Assembly (NCBI RefSeq): GCF_000429065.1
Contig: NZ_AUBD01000005.1
Coordinates: 1 to 64,000 of the forward strand
From: Silanimonas lenta DSM 16282
GTDB taxonomy: Bacteria; Pseudomonadota; Gammaproteobacteria; Xanthomonadales; Xanthomonadaceae
Length of the DNA stretch: 64,000 nt
Reading direction: 5' to 3'
The notes below the pieces were generated by a model. The model made no database searches, was not told where the DNA came from, and saw only the letters and a list, made by a program, of their open reading frames with translations. Within the stretch, counting starts at the first letter, position 1. Every line of letters begins with the position of its first letter. The position numbers and the translations under genes are program-made. Positions 6,916-16,574 of the stretch are shown in pieces.

Positions 6916-7920
6916 TCAGAAGCGGTTGTCGCCGTCGAGGATGCGGCCAAGGCCGCCGAGCACCGAGCCTTCCTCGCGTCCGGGCTTCAGCGCCGCCTGC
7001 AGCATGCGGCCGGCGAGCCTGGAGAAGGGCAGCGACTGGATCCAGACCTTGCCGGGGCCGGTGAGGGTGGCGAGGAACACGCCCTCGCCGCCGAACAGCA
7101 TGGACTTCACCGAGCCGACGCTCTTGATGTCGAAGCTCACGGTGTCGGTGTAGGCCACCACGCAGCCGGTATCGATGTCGAGGCGCTCGCCGGGACCGAG
7201 CTGGCGCTCGAGGATGCTGCCGCCGGCATGTACGAAGACCAGGCCGTCGCCCTCGAGCTTCTGCATGATGAAGCCCTCGCCGCCGAACAGCGCGGTCATC
7301 ACCTTGCGCTGGAAGTGGATGCCGATGCTGACTCCGCGCGCCGCGGCAAGGAAGCTGTCCTTCTGGCAGATGATGCGGCCGCCGTAGTTCGCGAGCGTCA
7401 TCGGCACGATGGTGCCGGGGTAAGGCGAGGCGAAGGCCACCTTTGCCTTGCCTGTGCTGCCGCCGTGGGTGAACACGGTGGTGAACAGCGATTCGCCGGT
7501 GATCACCCGCTTGCCGGCGCCGAGCAGCTTGTCCATGAAGCCGCCGCCGCCATCGCGGCCGTCGCCGAACACGGTTTCCATCCGCACCACGGCGTCCTTG
7601 TACATCATGGCCCCGGCCTCGGCCACGGCGGATTCGCCGGGATCGAGCTCGATCTCGACGAACTGCATGTCCTCGCCGTAGATGCGGTAGTCGATGGCAT
7701 CGGCACGCTGGCCGGCGATGCCGCCGAGCGGCGGCGGAGTGGTGACGTTGCCGGCCACCGATTCGGCGCGCAGTTCGGCGCAGGCGGCGATCGGCACCCA
7801 TTCGGCGAAGCCGGCGCGCCAGCAGTGGCCGTTGGGATTGAGGCTGGCCTGCTGGCGGGCCGCGGCCTCGTCGAGCGGGCCCATGGTCTGGCCGTTGTAG
7901 CTGAGATACCACTGATGCAT
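6916..7920 (-). CDS. AIM24/TIGR00266 family protein with N-terminal GYF_2 domain
   Basis: The 334-residue protein begins with a GYF_2-like domain (residues 1-52: MHQWYLSYNGQTMGPLDE ... WRAGFAEWVPI), then an AIM24 beta-sandwich (about residues 80-330) rich in Gly turns, with FTHGGSTGKAKVAFASPYPG and IHFQRKVMTALFGGEGF. AIM24 proteins are widespread with no firm bacterial function. The start at 7920 begins exactly at the GYF_2 domain. The DUF533 gene lies 31 bases upstream on the same strand, so the two are probably co-transcribed. Confidence 0.85.
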   Translation of the reverse strand: MHQWYLSYNGQTMGPLDEAAARQQASLNPNGHCWRAGFAEWVPIAACAELRAESVAGNVTTPPPLGGIAGQRADAIDYRIYGEDMQFVEIELDPGESAVAEAGAMMYKDAVVRMETVFGDGRDGGGGFMDKLLGAGKRVITGESLFTTVFTHGGSTGKAKVAFASPYPGTIVPMTLANYGGRIICQKDSFLAAARGVSIGIHFQRKVMTALFGGEGFIMQKLEGDGLVFVHAGGSILERQLGPGERLDIDTGCVVAYTDTVSFDIKSVGSVKSMLFGGEGVFLATLTGPGKVWIQSLPFSRLAGRMLQAALKPGREEGSVLGGLGRILDGDNRF

Positions 7921-7951
7921 GGGGGAACTCCGGGGGGTGGGGGAGAGGGCT

Positions 7952-8650
7952 TCAGAGGCCGAGCTCGGTGTGCAGGCGCTCGCGGGCGGCGGCATCCAGG
8001 CCAAGGCCGTGGGCCAGGGCGTCGAGGTGCTGGCGCTCGGCCTCGGTCTCGCGGCCGATGGCGATCAGCGAGGCCACATAGACCTGCTCGCGCTGGGCAG
8101 GACGGGTACGGGCGAGCAGCTGCGGCAGGGTGAGCGGCGCGGCCAGCTCCCCTTCCAGAGCATCCAGATCCTCCCGGTCGAGGCCGGCCTCGCGGGCGCT
8201 GCCGAGGATGCGTTCGCGCTCCTCGGCGTCGATCAGGCCATCGGCGGCGGCGGCGCAGATCATGGCGCGCAGCAGGTGCATGGCCTCCTCGCCGGCGCCG
8301 GCGGCCACGGCGGGGGCGCCCGGAGGCGGCGGAGGTGCGCCGGGGGCGGGGCTGGCTTGGGCCGGGGTTCCGGGCGGGGGCGGAGGCGGGGGTGGACTGG
8401 CGGGCGGCCGGGGGGCGCCGACGGCCGGGGCATTCGCATTGCTGCTGCGGTAGTGTTCGTAGGCGGCGATGGCCACGCCGAGCAGGCCGAGTCCGACCTT
8501 CGCCTTGGTGGCGGTGGACATGCCGCCCACCGTGCCGCCGAGCAGGCCGCCAAGACCGCTGGCTTTCTTCGCTGGTCGGCGCTTGCCGCCCAGGCTGCCG
8601 CCCAGGGCTTCCCTCATCATCTGCTGCAGCAGGCGTTCGGGGTTCAGCAT
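7952..8650 (-). CDS. DUF533 (YebE/TerB-like) membrane-associated protein
   Basis: The 232-residue protein has three parts: a Gly/Lys-rich N-terminus with one probable membrane helix (about residues 45-65, TKAKVGLGLLGVAIAAYEHY), a Pro/Ala-rich linker (about residues 75-120, with a run of eight prolines), and a TerB-like alpha-helical domain (about residues 122-232, with AMICAAAADGLIDAEERERIL). The acidic DGLIDAEE helix is the family hallmark. The function of DUF533 is not known; a link to envelope stress is only a suggestion from related families. It leads a probable two-gene operon with the AIM24 protein. Confidence 0.82.
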   Translation of the reverse strand: MLNPERLLQQMMREALGGSLGGKRRPAKKASGLGGLLGGTVGGMSTATKAKVGLGLLGVAIAAYEHYRSSNANAPAVGAPRPPASPPPPPPPPGTPAQASPAPGAPPPPPGAPAVAAGAGEEAMHLLRAMICAAAADGLIDAEERERILGSAREAGLDREDLDALEGELAAPLTLPQLLARTRPAQREQVYVASLIAIGRETEAERQHLDALAHGLGLDAAARERLHTELGL

Positions 8651-8819
8651 GGGATCTCCTCGGGTCCATGGGGGATGCCAACGATGCGGCGGGCAGCCTT
8701 GCAGAGCGCGTGAGGATGGCGCAGTGCCGGAAGTCCTGCCGACCCGGCCGGGTGGCCTGTGTCAGACTTTGCCGCCCCAGGCCCGTTTCCGGCATCGCCC
8801 CCAAGGATTTCCCGCGCCC

Positions 8820-9206
8820 ATGGCCGACAGCATCGACAGCCACGCCCCGCGCAGCCCTTTCCGGGTCTGGCGGGCCTTCCAGTGGTCGATGCAGGGGCTT
8901 TCGGCGACCTGGCGCTTGGAGAGCTCGTTTCGGCTCGAGGTCTACCTCTTCCTGCTGCTGGCGCCGCTGGCGCTGTGGTTGGGGGAGAACGGCGTGGAGC
9001 GGGCGATCCTCGTCGGCAGCCTGATGCTGGTGCTGATCGTCGAGGTGGTGAACTCGGCGGTGGAGGCGGTGGTCGACCGCTTCGGCAGCGAGTGGCACGA
9101 GATGGCCAAGCGGGCCAAGGACATGGGCTCGGCGGCGGTCTTCCTCTGCGACATGAACGTGCTGGCCTGCTGGGGCCTGATCCTGCTGCCGCGGGTGCTG
9201 GCATGA
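8820..9206 (+). CDS. dgkA: Diacylglycerol kinase
   Basis: DgkA phosphorylates diacylglycerol left over from osmoregulated glycan and lipid metabolism, returning it to phosphatidic acid at the inner membrane. The 128-residue protein has three membrane helices and the catalytic segment EVVNSAVEAVVDR followed by HEMAKRAKDMGSAAV, which contains the family's conserved Glu, Asn and Lys-x-x-x-Asp-x-x-Ser/Gly-x-Ala residues. The start MADSIDSHAP gives a normal-length protein. Its stop overlaps the rlmI start (ATGA). Confidence 0.92.
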   Translation: MADSIDSHAPRSPFRVWRAFQWSMQGLSATWRLESSFRLEVYLFLLLAPLALWLGENGVERAILVGSLMLVLIVEVVNSAVEAVVDRFGSEWHEMAKRAKDMGSAAVFLCDMNVLACWGLILLPRVLA

Positions 9207-10405
9207 GCGGCGGGACGCAGCTCGTGCCGCTCATCCTGCGCCGGGGCGAGGAACGCCGCCTGCGCGCCGGCCACCTCTGGGTGTTCAGCAACGAGGTGGA
9301 CGTGGGCCGTACCCCGCTGTCGGCCCTCGCGCCGGGGCAGCCGGTGCAGTTGCTCGACCACGCCGGCAAGATCCTGGGCAGCGGCTATGCGCATCCGAAC
9401 ACCCTGATCGCCGCCCGGCTCGTCGACCGCGGTGGCCACGCCCTCGACCGCTCCCTGTTCGTGCACCGGCTGAACGTGGCTCTGGCCCTGCGCGAGCGCC
9501 GCTACGCCGAGCCCTACTACCGGCTGGTGTTCGGCGAGGCCGACGGCCTGCCGGGCCTGACGGTGGACCGCTTCGGCGAGGTGCTGGTGGCCCAGGCCAC
9601 CACGGCCGGCATGGATCGCCTGCAGGAGGAGATCAGCGAGGCCCTCGACAGGGTGCTGAAGCCGCGCAGCCTGGTGTGGAAGAACGACAGCAGCGCCCGG
9701 ACAGTGGAGGGCCTCGACAGCAGCGTGCAGGTGCGCGGCCTGCCGGTGGAGGGGCCGGTCGAGGTGCGTGAGGCCGGGCTGGTGTTCGCTGCCGACGTGC
9801 TGGAAGGCCAGAAGACCGGCTGGTTCTACGACCAGCGCAGCAACCGCGACCGCCTCGCGCCCTGGTTCGCGGGCCGCTCGGTGCTCGATCTCTTCAGTTT
9901 CGCCGGTGGCTGGGGTCTGCGCGCCCTGGCGGCGGGCGCCGGCCGGGCCGAGTGTGTCGATGCCTCGGCCCGGGCGATCGAGGCGGTGCGCGCGAATGCC
10001 GCGCGCAATGGCCTGGCCGACCGCGTCGAGGCGCAGGTCGCGGATGCCTTCGAATTCCTCCGCGATGCCCGTGCCGGGCGCCGGCGCTGGGATGTGGTCA
10101 TCGTCGATCCGCCCGCCTTCATCAAGCGGCGGAAGGACTTCAAGGAAGGGGCGCTGGCCTACCGCCGGGTGTTCGAGGCGGCGATGCAGGTGCTGGCGAA
10201 GGATGGCCTGCTGGTGGCCTGCTCCTGCAGCCACCACTTCCCCCGCGCCGCCCTCGTCGAGGCCGTGCAGGCCGGGGCGCGGCACCTCGACCGCCAGGCC
10301 CAGCTGCTGGAATTCCTCGCCCAGGGGCCGGACCACCCCATCCATCCGGCCATCCCGGAAACCGAATATCTCAAGGGCGCGCTGTTCCGCGTGCTGCCGG
10401 CCTGA
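9203..10405 (+). CDS. rlmI: 23S rRNA m5C methyltransferase RlmI-like (PUA + SAM domain)
   Basis: The enzyme methylates a cytosine of 23S rRNA (C1962 in E. coli). The 400-residue protein has an N-terminal PUA domain (about residues 8-80, RLRAGHLWVFSNEVD), a linker with LPGLTVDRFGEVLVAQ, and a Rossmann SAM domain from about residue 195. FYDQRSNRD, VLDLFSFAGGWGL, VIVDPPAF and a conserved cysteine-rich segment (LLVACSCSHHF) are all present. Close paralogues act on other cytosines, so the exact base is inferred. It overlaps dgkA by four bases. Confidence 0.88.
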   Translation: MSGGTQLVPLILRRGEERRLRAGHLWVFSNEVDVGRTPLSALAPGQPVQLLDHAGKILGSGYAHPNTLIAARLVDRGGHALDRSLFVHRLNVALALRERRYAEPYYRLVFGEADGLPGLTVDRFGEVLVAQATTAGMDRLQEEISEALDRVLKPRSLVWKNDSSARTVEGLDSSVQVRGLPVEGPVEVREAGLVFAADVLEGQKTGWFYDQRSNRDRLAPWFAGRSVLDLFSFAGGWGLRALAAGAGRAECVDASARAIEAVRANAARNGLADRVEAQVADAFEFLRDARAGRRRWDVVIVDPPAFIKRRKDFKEGALAYRRVFEAAMQVLAKDGLLVACSCSHHFPRAALVEAVQAGARHLDRQAQLLEFLAQGPDHPIHPAIPETEYLKGALFRVLPA

Positions 10406-10421
10406 GCGCGATACTGCCGTC

Positions 10422-12254
10422 ATGGCCTCTGCTCCTCCGCCCCCCGCTTCTCCGCCCGCCGAGTTCACCGGGGCCCTGAAGCGCCTGCACCAGTGGGCCC
10501 AGGACGATGCTCCGGAGGCCCTGGGCCGGATCCTCGCCGAAACCGCCCGCCTGCTCGGGGTGGCGCGGGCCGGCCTGTGGCAGTGGCTGCCCGGGCGCCA
10601 GGGCCTGCGTTGCATGGTGGCCTTCGAGCAGGGCAGGGTCGATCTCGACCCCGCCATCGAGGTGCCGGTGGCCATGGCCCCGGCCTACTTCCGCGCCATC
10701 GAGGACCTGATGGTGCTGGCGGCCGAGGATGCCTGCGCCGATCCGCGTACCTGCGAGCTCGCCGAGGGCTATCTGCGGCCGCTCGGCATCGGCGCCCTGC
10801 TCGACGTGCCGATCTGCGAGTTCGGCGAGATCGTGGGCGTGCTCTGCCTCGAGCACGTGGGCCCGCCGCGTCGCTGGACCGGGCCGGAGCAGGTCTTCCT
10901 GGCCTCGTTGAGCGGCATCCTCTCGCAACGCCACGACCGCCTGCGCATGGCCGCCAACGAGGACGAGCGCCGCCGTGAGCTGCTGTTCGATGCCGCTACC
11001 GGCCTGCCCGGGCGCAGCCTGTTCGTCGACCGCCTTTCGCAGGCGGTGGCCGGGCTGCACGAGGGCGAGGATCTGGCGGTGATCGCCCTCGACCTCGAAC
11101 GCCTGCGCAGCCTGGCCCACCGCTACGGCGGCGATTTCGCCGATGCGGTGATGGCCGAGGCGGCCGCGCGGATTGGCCAACTGGTACCGGCGGCGCATCT
11201 CGGCCGGGTGGCCGACGATACCTTCGCCCTCTGGGTGGTGGGCGAGCGCGTGCAGGGCCTGGCGGTGCGCATGGCCGGCCGGCTGCAGCGTGCCATCGCC
11301 CTGCCGATGGGGGCGCCGGATGGCGACAGCATCGAGTTCAGCACCGCTGTGGGCATCGTGCCCGGGGCGCGTGGCGAGCGCGATGCCGACCGCCTGCTGC
11401 GCGATGCGCTCACCGCCGCCTTCGGTGCCGCACGCAAGGGGCGCGGGCGGGTGGAGGTGGTCTGGCCCGAGGTGCGCGAGGAACTGGAGAGCGCCCTGCT
11501 GCTCGAGCGCGAGGTACGGCGTGCCGCCGATGCCCGCGAGTTCCAGTTCCACCTGCAGCCCATCGTCTCGCTGGCCGATGGTCGCGCGGTGGGCGCCGAG
11601 GCCCTGATGCGCTGGAACCGCGACGGCCGCCCGGTGTCGCCGGCCGAGTTCGTGCCACGCCTGGAGGAGAGCGGGCTGATCGTGCCGGTGCACATGGCCC
11701 TCCTGCGCGAGCTGTTCGACTGGGCACGCCGCCACCGCCTGCGCGAGCGCCGTCCGGACTTCCGCCTGCACGTGAACTTCTCGCCGGTGCAGCTGCAGTC
11801 GCCGGTGCTGGTGGCCGAGCTGCGCGATACCGTGCGTGCCTACGGCGTGGAGGGCCTGCTGGTCTGCGAGGTGACCGAGAACACCCTGTTCGCCGCCGGC
11901 GAGGATGCCGCCACCACCCTGCGCTATCTCGCCGACATGGGCTTCCCGGTGTCGCTGGACGATTTCGGCACCGGATTTGCCTCGCTCTCGCACCTGATCG
12001 ACCTGCCGCTCGCCGGCCTCAAGATCGACCGTAGCTTCTGCCTGCGCGCCGACGGTGATCCCAGGGCGCGGGCAGTGGTGGCCGGCCTGCTCGATCTCGC
12101 CCGCCACCTCGATCTCGAAGTGGTGGCCGAGGGCGTGGAGACCGCGGCGCAGCGCGAACTCCTGAAGACCCTCGGTACCGAACTCGCTCAGGGCTACCTC
12201 TTCGACCCGGCCCTGCCACCCGAGGCCTTCGCCGCGCGCTGGCTGGCCCCCTGA
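10422..12254 (+). CDS. GAF - degenerate GGDEF - EAL protein (probable c-di-GMP phosphodiesterase)
   Basis: The 610-residue soluble protein has a GAF sensor domain (about residues 20-180), a GGDEF domain (about residues 185-345) whose signature is degraded ([11 protein letters not shown] where GGDEF is expected), and an EAL domain (about residues 360-605). The EAL domain keeps its catalytic set: [53 protein letters not shown] and AQGY. It is therefore expected to cleave cyclic-di-GMP but not to make it; the GGDEF part may bind GTP as an allosteric site. No transmembrane segment is seen. It sits between rlmI (16 bases) and lgt (13 bases). Confidence 0.88.
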   Translation: MASAPPPPASPPAEFTGALKRLHQWAQDDAPEALGRILAETARLLGVARAGLWQWLPGRQGLRCMVAFEQGRVDLDPAIEVPVAMAPAYFRAIEDLMVLAAEDACADPRTCELAEGYLRPLGIGALLDVPICEFGEIVGVLCLEHVGPPRRWTGPEQVFLASLSGILSQRHDRLRMAANEDERRRELLFDAATGLPGRSLFVDRLSQAVAGLHEGEDLAVIALDLERLRSLAHRYGGDFADAVMAEAAARIGQLVPAAHLGRVADDTFALWVVGERVQGLAVRMAGRLQRAIALPMGAPDGDSIEFSTAVGIVPGARGERDADRLLRDALTAAFGAARKGRGRVEVVWPEVREELESALLLEREVRRAADAREFQFHLQPIVSLADGRAVGAEALMRWNRDGRPVSPAEFVPRLEESGLIVPVHMALLRELFDWARRHRLRERRPDFRLHVNFSPVQLQSPVLVAELRDTVRAYGVEGLLVCEVTENTLFAAGEDAATTLRYLADMGFPVSLDDFGTGFASLSHLIDLPLAGLKIDRSFCLRADGDPRARAVVAGLLDLARHLDLEVVAEGVETAAQRELLKTLGTELAQGYLFDPALPPEAFAARWLAP

Positions 12255-12267
12255 ACCGGACGACTGC

Positions 12268-13143
12268 ATGAGCTATCTGCACGACATCGATCCCATCGCC
12301 CTCGAACTGCCCTTCTGGCCCTACGGCATCCACTGGTATGGCCTGATGTACGTGCTGGGCTTCGCTGCCGCCTGGTGGCTGGGCCGGCGGCGCCTGCGCG
12401 CCGGGCGGCTGCCGGGCATCGACGAGAATGCCTTCGGCGATCTCCTGTTCTACGGCATGCTTGGCGTGCTGCTCGGCGGGCGCATCGGCTACGTGCTGTT
12501 CTACGACCTGCCTTCCTTCCTCGCCGACCCGCTGATGCTGTTCAACGTGCGTGGCGGCGGCATGAGCTTCCACGGCGGTCTGATCGGCGTGATGCTGGCC
12601 GGCGCCTGGTGGTGCCGGAAGCACGCCATGCACTGGTTCGACACCCTGGATTTCGTGGCGCCGCTGGTGCCGCTCGGCCTCGGCTTTGGCCGCATCGGCA
12701 ACTGGATCGGCGGCGAGCTCTGGGGGCGGCTCACCAGCGGCCCCTTCGGCGTGGTGTTCCCGCGCGCGCCGCTCGGCGACTACAGCGGCATGTCGATCGA
12801 GCAGCTGCGCGTGCTGCATGCCACCGGCGCGCTGGATGCCTATGCCCGCTACCCCTCGCAGCTGCTGCAGGCCTTCCTCGAGGGCCTGGTGCTGTTCCTC
12901 GCACTGTGGTGGTTCAGCAGCCGGCCGCGGCCGCGCTATGCCGTCTCCGGCCTGTTCGCCCTGCTGTACGGCCTGTTCCGCATCGTCGCCGAGTTCTTCC
13001 GCCAGCCCGACCCGCAGTACGGCTACCTGGCCTTCGGCTGGCTCACCATGGGCATGGTGCTGAGCCTGCCGCTGGTGGCCCTCGGCCTGGTGCTGCTCTG
13101 GCGCTCGCGGACCGCGCCGGTGCTGGGGAAGGAGGGCGCGTGA
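12268..13143 (+). CDS. lgt: Prolipoprotein diacylglyceryl transferase
   Basis: Lgt adds diacylglycerol to the lipobox cysteine of prolipoproteins in the inner membrane, the first step of lipoprotein maturation. The 291-residue polytopic protein has [11 protein letters not shown] near the N-terminus, the [11 protein letters not shown] loop with its conserved His, and the signature [14 protein letters not shown] with the essential Arg. Length and helix pattern match the family. The stop TGA shares bases with the thyA ATG (TGATG), indicating translational coupling. Confidence 0.95.
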   Translation: MSYLHDIDPIALELPFWPYGIHWYGLMYVLGFAAAWWLGRRRLRAGRLPGIDENAFGDLLFYGMLGVLLGGRIGYVLFYDLPSFLADPLMLFNVRGGGMSFHGGLIGVMLAGAWWCRKHAMHWFDTLDFVAPLVPLGLGFGRIGNWIGGELWGRLTSGPFGVVFPRAPLGDYSGMSIEQLRVLHATGALDAYARYPSQLLQAFLEGLVLFLALWWFSSRPRPRYAVSGLFALLYGLFRIVAEFFRQPDPQYGYLAFGWLTMGMVLSLPLVALGLVLLWRSRTAPVLGKEGA

Positions 13144-13937
13144 TGCAGGCGTACCACGATCTGCTGGCGCATGTTCTGGCGAACGGCGCGGTCAAGACCG
13201 ACCGCACCGGCACCGGCACCCGCAGCGTGTTCGGGGCGCAGATGCGCTTCGACCTCGGCGCCGGTTTCCCGCTCGTCACCACCAAGAAGGTGCACTGGAA
13301 ATCGGTGGTGCACGAGCTGCTCTGGTTCCTGCGCGGCGAGACCAACATCGCCTATCTCAAGGAGAACGGGGTCAGCATCTGGGACGAGTGGGCCGACGAG
13401 CGCGGCGAGCTCGGGCCGGTGTACGGCAAGCAGTGGCGCAGCTGGGCGGCGCCGGATGGCCGGACGATCGACCAGATCAGCGAGGTGGTGGAGCAGATCC
13501 GCCGCACCCCGGATTCGCGCCGTCTGGTGGTGAGCGCCTGGAACGTGGCCGACCTGCCGCACATGGCCCTGATGCCCTGCCATGCCCTGTTCCAGTTCTA
13601 CGTGGCCGAGGGCCGGCTGAGCTGCCAGCTCTACCAGCGCTCGGCCGACCTGTTCCTCGGCGTGCCCTTCAACATCGCCAGCTATGCCCTGCTCACCCAG
13701 ATGATCGCCCACTGCTGCGATCTTGGCCTCGGCGATTTCGTCTGGACCGGCGGCGACTGCCATATCTACTCGAACCATGTCGACCAGGTGCGCGAGCAGC
13801 TCTCGCGTGCGCACCGCGCCCTGCCCACGGTGCGCCTGAACCCGGCGGTGCGCGAACTGCTGGCCTTCCGCTACGAGGACATCGAACTCGTCGGCTACGA
13901 CCCGCACCCGGCCATCAAGGCCCCGGTGGCGGTGTGA
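13143..13937 (+). CDS. thyA: Thymidylate synthase ThyA
   Basis: ThyA converts dUMP to dTMP using methylenetetrahydrofolate. The 264 residues equal the E. coli enzyme. [13 protein letters not shown], the catalytic-cysteine segment [12 protein letters not shown] (about residue 146), [24 protein letters not shown] and the C-terminal IKAPVAV are present. It overlaps lgt at its start and folA at its end. Coupling to folA makes sense because the reaction produces dihydrofolate, which FolA recycles. Confidence 0.97.
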   Translation: MQAYHDLLAHVLANGAVKTDRTGTGTRSVFGAQMRFDLGAGFPLVTTKKVHWKSVVHELLWFLRGETNIAYLKENGVSIWDEWADERGELGPVYGKQWRSWAAPDGRTIDQISEVVEQIRRTPDSRRLVVSAWNVADLPHMALMPCHALFQFYVAEGRLSCQLYQRSADLFLGVPFNIASYALLTQMIAHCCDLGLGDFVWTGGDCHIYSNHVDQVREQLSRAHRALPTVRLNPAVRELLAFRYEDIELVGYDPHPAIKAPVAV

Positions 13938-14506
13938 GTGGCCCTGCCTCGCCCGCAGGCATCGACATCGCCCTGGTCGCCGCGCTGGACCGGGATTTCG
14001 CCATCGGCCGCGGCAACGCCCTGCCCTGGTCGCTGCCCGACGATCTCAGGCGGTTCAAGGCGCTGACGCTGGGCCATCCCCTGCTCATGGGCCGGAAAAC
14101 CGCCGAATCGCTGGGCCGGGCCCTGCCCGGGCGGCGCAATCTCGTGCTGACGCGCAGCGGCCGCGTGCCCTTCGCGGGCATGGAGCCGGTGCCGTCGATG
14201 GATGCGGCGCTGCGTACCGTGGCGGCCATGGGCGCCACCGTTCCGGAGGTGGCCGCGGGAGCCTCGACCCGCGGTCCTACCCTGATGGTGATCGGCGGCG
14301 GCGAGGTCTATGCCCAGGCCCTGCCGCTGGCACGCCGTCTGCACCTCACCTGGGTGGAGACCCGGGTAGAAGACGCCGATGCCTGGTTCCCGCGCTTCGA
14401 CGCCTCCGAATGGACCATGACCGACAGCGAGGCGCATCCGGCCGACGCCCGGCATGCCTTCGCCTTCCGTTTCGCCGATTACGTTCGGCGGACCGGGGCG
14501 GGCTGA
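13934..14506 (+). CDS. folA: Dihydrofolate reductase
   Basis: FolA reduces dihydrofolate to tetrahydrofolate and is the trimethoprim target. The 190-residue protein has [35 protein letters not shown], the NADPH-binding [17 protein letters not shown] and the [12 protein letters not shown] motif. It is longer than the usual 160-170 residues, with a roughly 15-residue insertion ([17 protein letters not shown]) before VIGGG. The GTG start at 13934 overlaps the thyA stop (GTGA) and needs no separate promoter. Its stop abuts the stop of convergent apaH with no base between (TGATCA). Confidence 0.93.
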   Translation: MSGPASPAGIDIALVAALDRDFAIGRGNALPWSLPDDLRRFKALTLGHPLLMGRKTAESLGRALPGRRNLVLTRSGRVPFAGMEPVPSMDAALRTVAAMGATVPEVAAGASTRGPTLMVIGGGEVYAQALPLARRLHLTWVETRVEDADAWFPRFDASEWTMTDSEAHPADARHAFAFRFADYVRRTGAG

Positions 14507-15349
14507 TCAGTCCTGCGCCGCCGGCGGGCCGGAGACCATCCGGCCGGGCACCTGGTGCACCCGCGGTTCCGGGCCGAGTTCGAGGGCGGTGAGCCGGCCA
14601 CCCCAGACCGCGCCGGTATCGATGCCATGCACGCCCACGCCCTGGAACAGGCCGAGGGTGCTCCAGTGGCCGAAGACGATCGGCAGTTCGCGCTCGACGT
14701 GGCCGGGCACCGAGAACCAGGGGTAGAGCCCGGCTTTCTGGGTGCCGGGCCGGCCCTTCTCGTCGAAGGCGATGCGCCCGCCGGGCGTGCAGTAGCGCAT
14801 GCGGGTGAACACATTGATGATCGCCCGCCAGCGGTCGATGCCCTCCAGCTTGGGCGACCAGTTCGGCTTGTCGCCATACATGTTCTTGAGCAGCCGCGCC
14901 CCGGCCTCGCCGCGCAGCTTCTCTTCCACCTCGCGGGCGCGGGCCTCGGCGATCTTGATCGTCCACTTCGGGGCGAGGCCGGCATGCACCATGGCGAAGC
15001 CGAGGCTGCGGTCCACGTGCATCAGCTTTTGCCGGCGCAGCCAGTCGAGCAGCACCGGGGCTTCGTCGTCGAACAGTACCCGCTGCAGGTCGGGGTTCAC
15101 CCGGCGCTGTTCCTCCGGGCGGCGGCCGGCGATGGCGAGCAGCGAGAGATCGTGATTGCCCAGCGTGACCACGATGTGCTCGCGCAGGCCATGGAGCAGC
15201 TTCAGCGTCTCCAGCGACTGCCCGCCGCGGTTCACGAGGTCGCCGCAGAACCACAGGGTGTCCTTCGCCGGGTCGAAGTGGATGGCGTCGAGCAGGCGCA
15301 GCAGGACGTCATGGCAGCCCTGCAGGTCGCCGATCGCATAGGTCGCCAT
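14507..15349 (-). CDS. apaH: Symmetrical bis(5'-nucleosyl)-tetraphosphatase
   Basis: ApaH hydrolyses diadenosine tetraphosphate to two ADP and can remove Np4-type caps from RNA. The 280-residue metallophosphoesterase has GDLQGCHDVLLRLLD, CGDLVNRGGQSLETL (DxVNRG) and VVTLGNHDLSLLAI (GNHD). The start [11 protein letters not shown] at 15349 overlaps the apaG stop (ATGA). It is the last gene of the lptD-surA-pdxA-rsmA-apaG-apaH transcription unit. Confidence 0.95.
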   Translation of the reverse strand: MATYAIGDLQGCHDVLLRLLDAIHFDPAKDTLWFCGDLVNRGGQSLETLKLLHGLREHIVVTLGNHDLSLLAIAGRRPEEQRRVNPDLQRVLFDDEAPVLLDWLRRQKLMHVDRSLGFAMVHAGLAPKWTIKIAEARAREVEEKLRGEAGARLLKNMYGDKPNWSPKLEGIDRWRAIINVFTRMRYCTPGGRIAFDEKGRPGTQKAGLYPWFSVPGHVERELPIVFGHWSTLGLFQGVGVHGIDTGAVWGGRLTALELGPEPRVHQVPGRMVSGPPAAQD

Positions 15350-15729
15350 CAGTGCAGGGTCCGCGGGATGCTGAGCGCGAAGGGCGCGATCTCGGCATCG
15401 AACTCGGTGCCGTCGTCGGCCAGCATCTGGTAGCTGCCGCGCATCTGCCCGCAGAAGGTCTCGAGCACCGCCCCCGAGGTGTATTCGAACTCGGCGCCGG
15501 GCTTCAGCCAAGGCTGCTGGCCGACCACGCCCTCGCCGCGCACTTCCTGCACCTTGCCGTTGGCATCGGTGATCAGCCAGTGGCGCGAGAGCAGGCGCGC
15601 GGCCACTTCGCCGACATTGGCGATGCGGATGGTGTAGGCGAAGACGTAGCGGCCCTCCTCGGGGGCGCTCTGCTCGTCGAGGAAGCGGGTGGCCACGGCC
15701 ACCGAGATGGCATAGCGGGAGTTCGGCAT
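15349..15729 (-). CDS. apaG: ApaG protein
   Basis: This 126-residue protein is a single ApaG/DUF525 fibronectin-III-like beta sandwich. It shows the family segments [53 protein letters not shown] and the terminal [22 protein letters not shown], none of which suggests catalysis. The biochemical role is unknown; the gene is linked to Co2+/Mg2+ phenotypes in enterics. It lies 14 bases after rsmA and overlaps apaH. Confidence 0.95.
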   Translation of the reverse strand: MPNSRYAISVAVATRFLDEQSAPEEGRYVFAYTIRIANVGEVAARLLSRHWLITDANGKVQEVRGEGVVGQQPWLKPGAEFEYTSGAVLETFCGQMRGSYQMLADDGTEFDAEIAPFALSIPRTLH

Positions 15730-15743
15730 AGCGCCGATTCTAC

Positions 15744-16574
15744 TTAAAGCGGCGCGGCTTCCGGCGGCGAGAGCCCTGCTTCGGAAAGCTGGTTGCTCAG
15801 GGTGATGAAGGCCTGCACCGGTACCTGCTCGGCGCGCGCGCCAGGATCGATGCCGGCGGCGCGGATGGCCTCGGGCCCGCAGACCGGGGCGAGGGCATTG
15901 CGCAGGGTCTTGCGCCGCTGCGAGAAAGCCGCCGCCACGGTGCGGGCGAAGTGCCGGGCGTCCTTCACGCCCACCTCGGCAGGCGGACGCGGCACCAGCC
16001 GCACCACGGCCGAATCCACCTTCGGTGGCGGCGTGAAGGCGCCGGGCGGCACGTCGAACAGCGGCGTGACCCGGCACACCGCCTGCAGCATCACCGAGAG
16101 CCGGCCGTAGGTCTTGCTGCCCGGGGCGGCGGCCATGCGGTCCACCACCTCCTTCTGCAGCATGAAATGCATGTCCTTCACCGCCTCCGCATGCTCCATG
16201 ACGTGGAACAGGATCGGCGTGGAGATGTTGTAGGGCAGGTTGCCGACGAGGCGCAGCGGGCCTTCCACGTCGTGGCCCTGGCCCAGCCTGCCGAAATCCA
16301 CCTGCAGCACGTCGCGGTGGACGATGGTGAGCCGGCCGTGCTTCGCGCCCTCGATGGCGAGTGGCCCGATCAGGTCGCGGTCGAACTCGATCACCGTGAG
16401 CTCGCCGTGGGCGCGCAGCAACGGGAAGGTGAGGGCCCCGGCGCCGGGGCCGATCTCGACCAGGAACTCGCCGGGCTTGGGATCGATGGCCCGGACGATC
16501 TTCTCGACCACACCGGGGCTGGAGAGGAAATGCTGGCCGAGCTGTTTCTTGTGGCGGTGGGCCTCGAGGCTCAT
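15744..16574 (-). CDS. rsmA: 16S rRNA dimethyladenosine transferase RsmA (KsgA)
   Basis: RsmA dimethylates two adjacent adenines (A1518 and A1519, E. coli numbering) near the 3' end of 16S rRNA late in 30S assembly. The 276-residue protein has [19 protein letters not shown], the SAM loop [24 protein letters not shown] and the catalytic NLPYNIS, followed by a C-terminal helical domain. The start ATG overlaps the pdxA stop (ATGA), a conserved coupling in this operon. Confidence 0.96.
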   Translation of the reverse strand: MSLEAHRHKKQLGQHFLSSPGVVEKIVRAIDPKPGEFLVEIGPGAGALTFPLLRAHGELTVIEFDRDLIGPLAIEGAKHGRLTIVHRDVLQVDFGRLGQGHDVEGPLRLVGNLPYNISTPILFHVMEHAEAVKDMHFMLQKEVVDRMAAAPGSKTYGRLSVMLQAVCRVTPLFDVPPGAFTPPPKVDSAVVRLVPRPPAEVGVKDARHFARTVAAAFSQRRKTLRNALAPVCGPEAIRAAGIDPGARAEQVPVQAFITLSNQLSEAGLSPPEAAPL

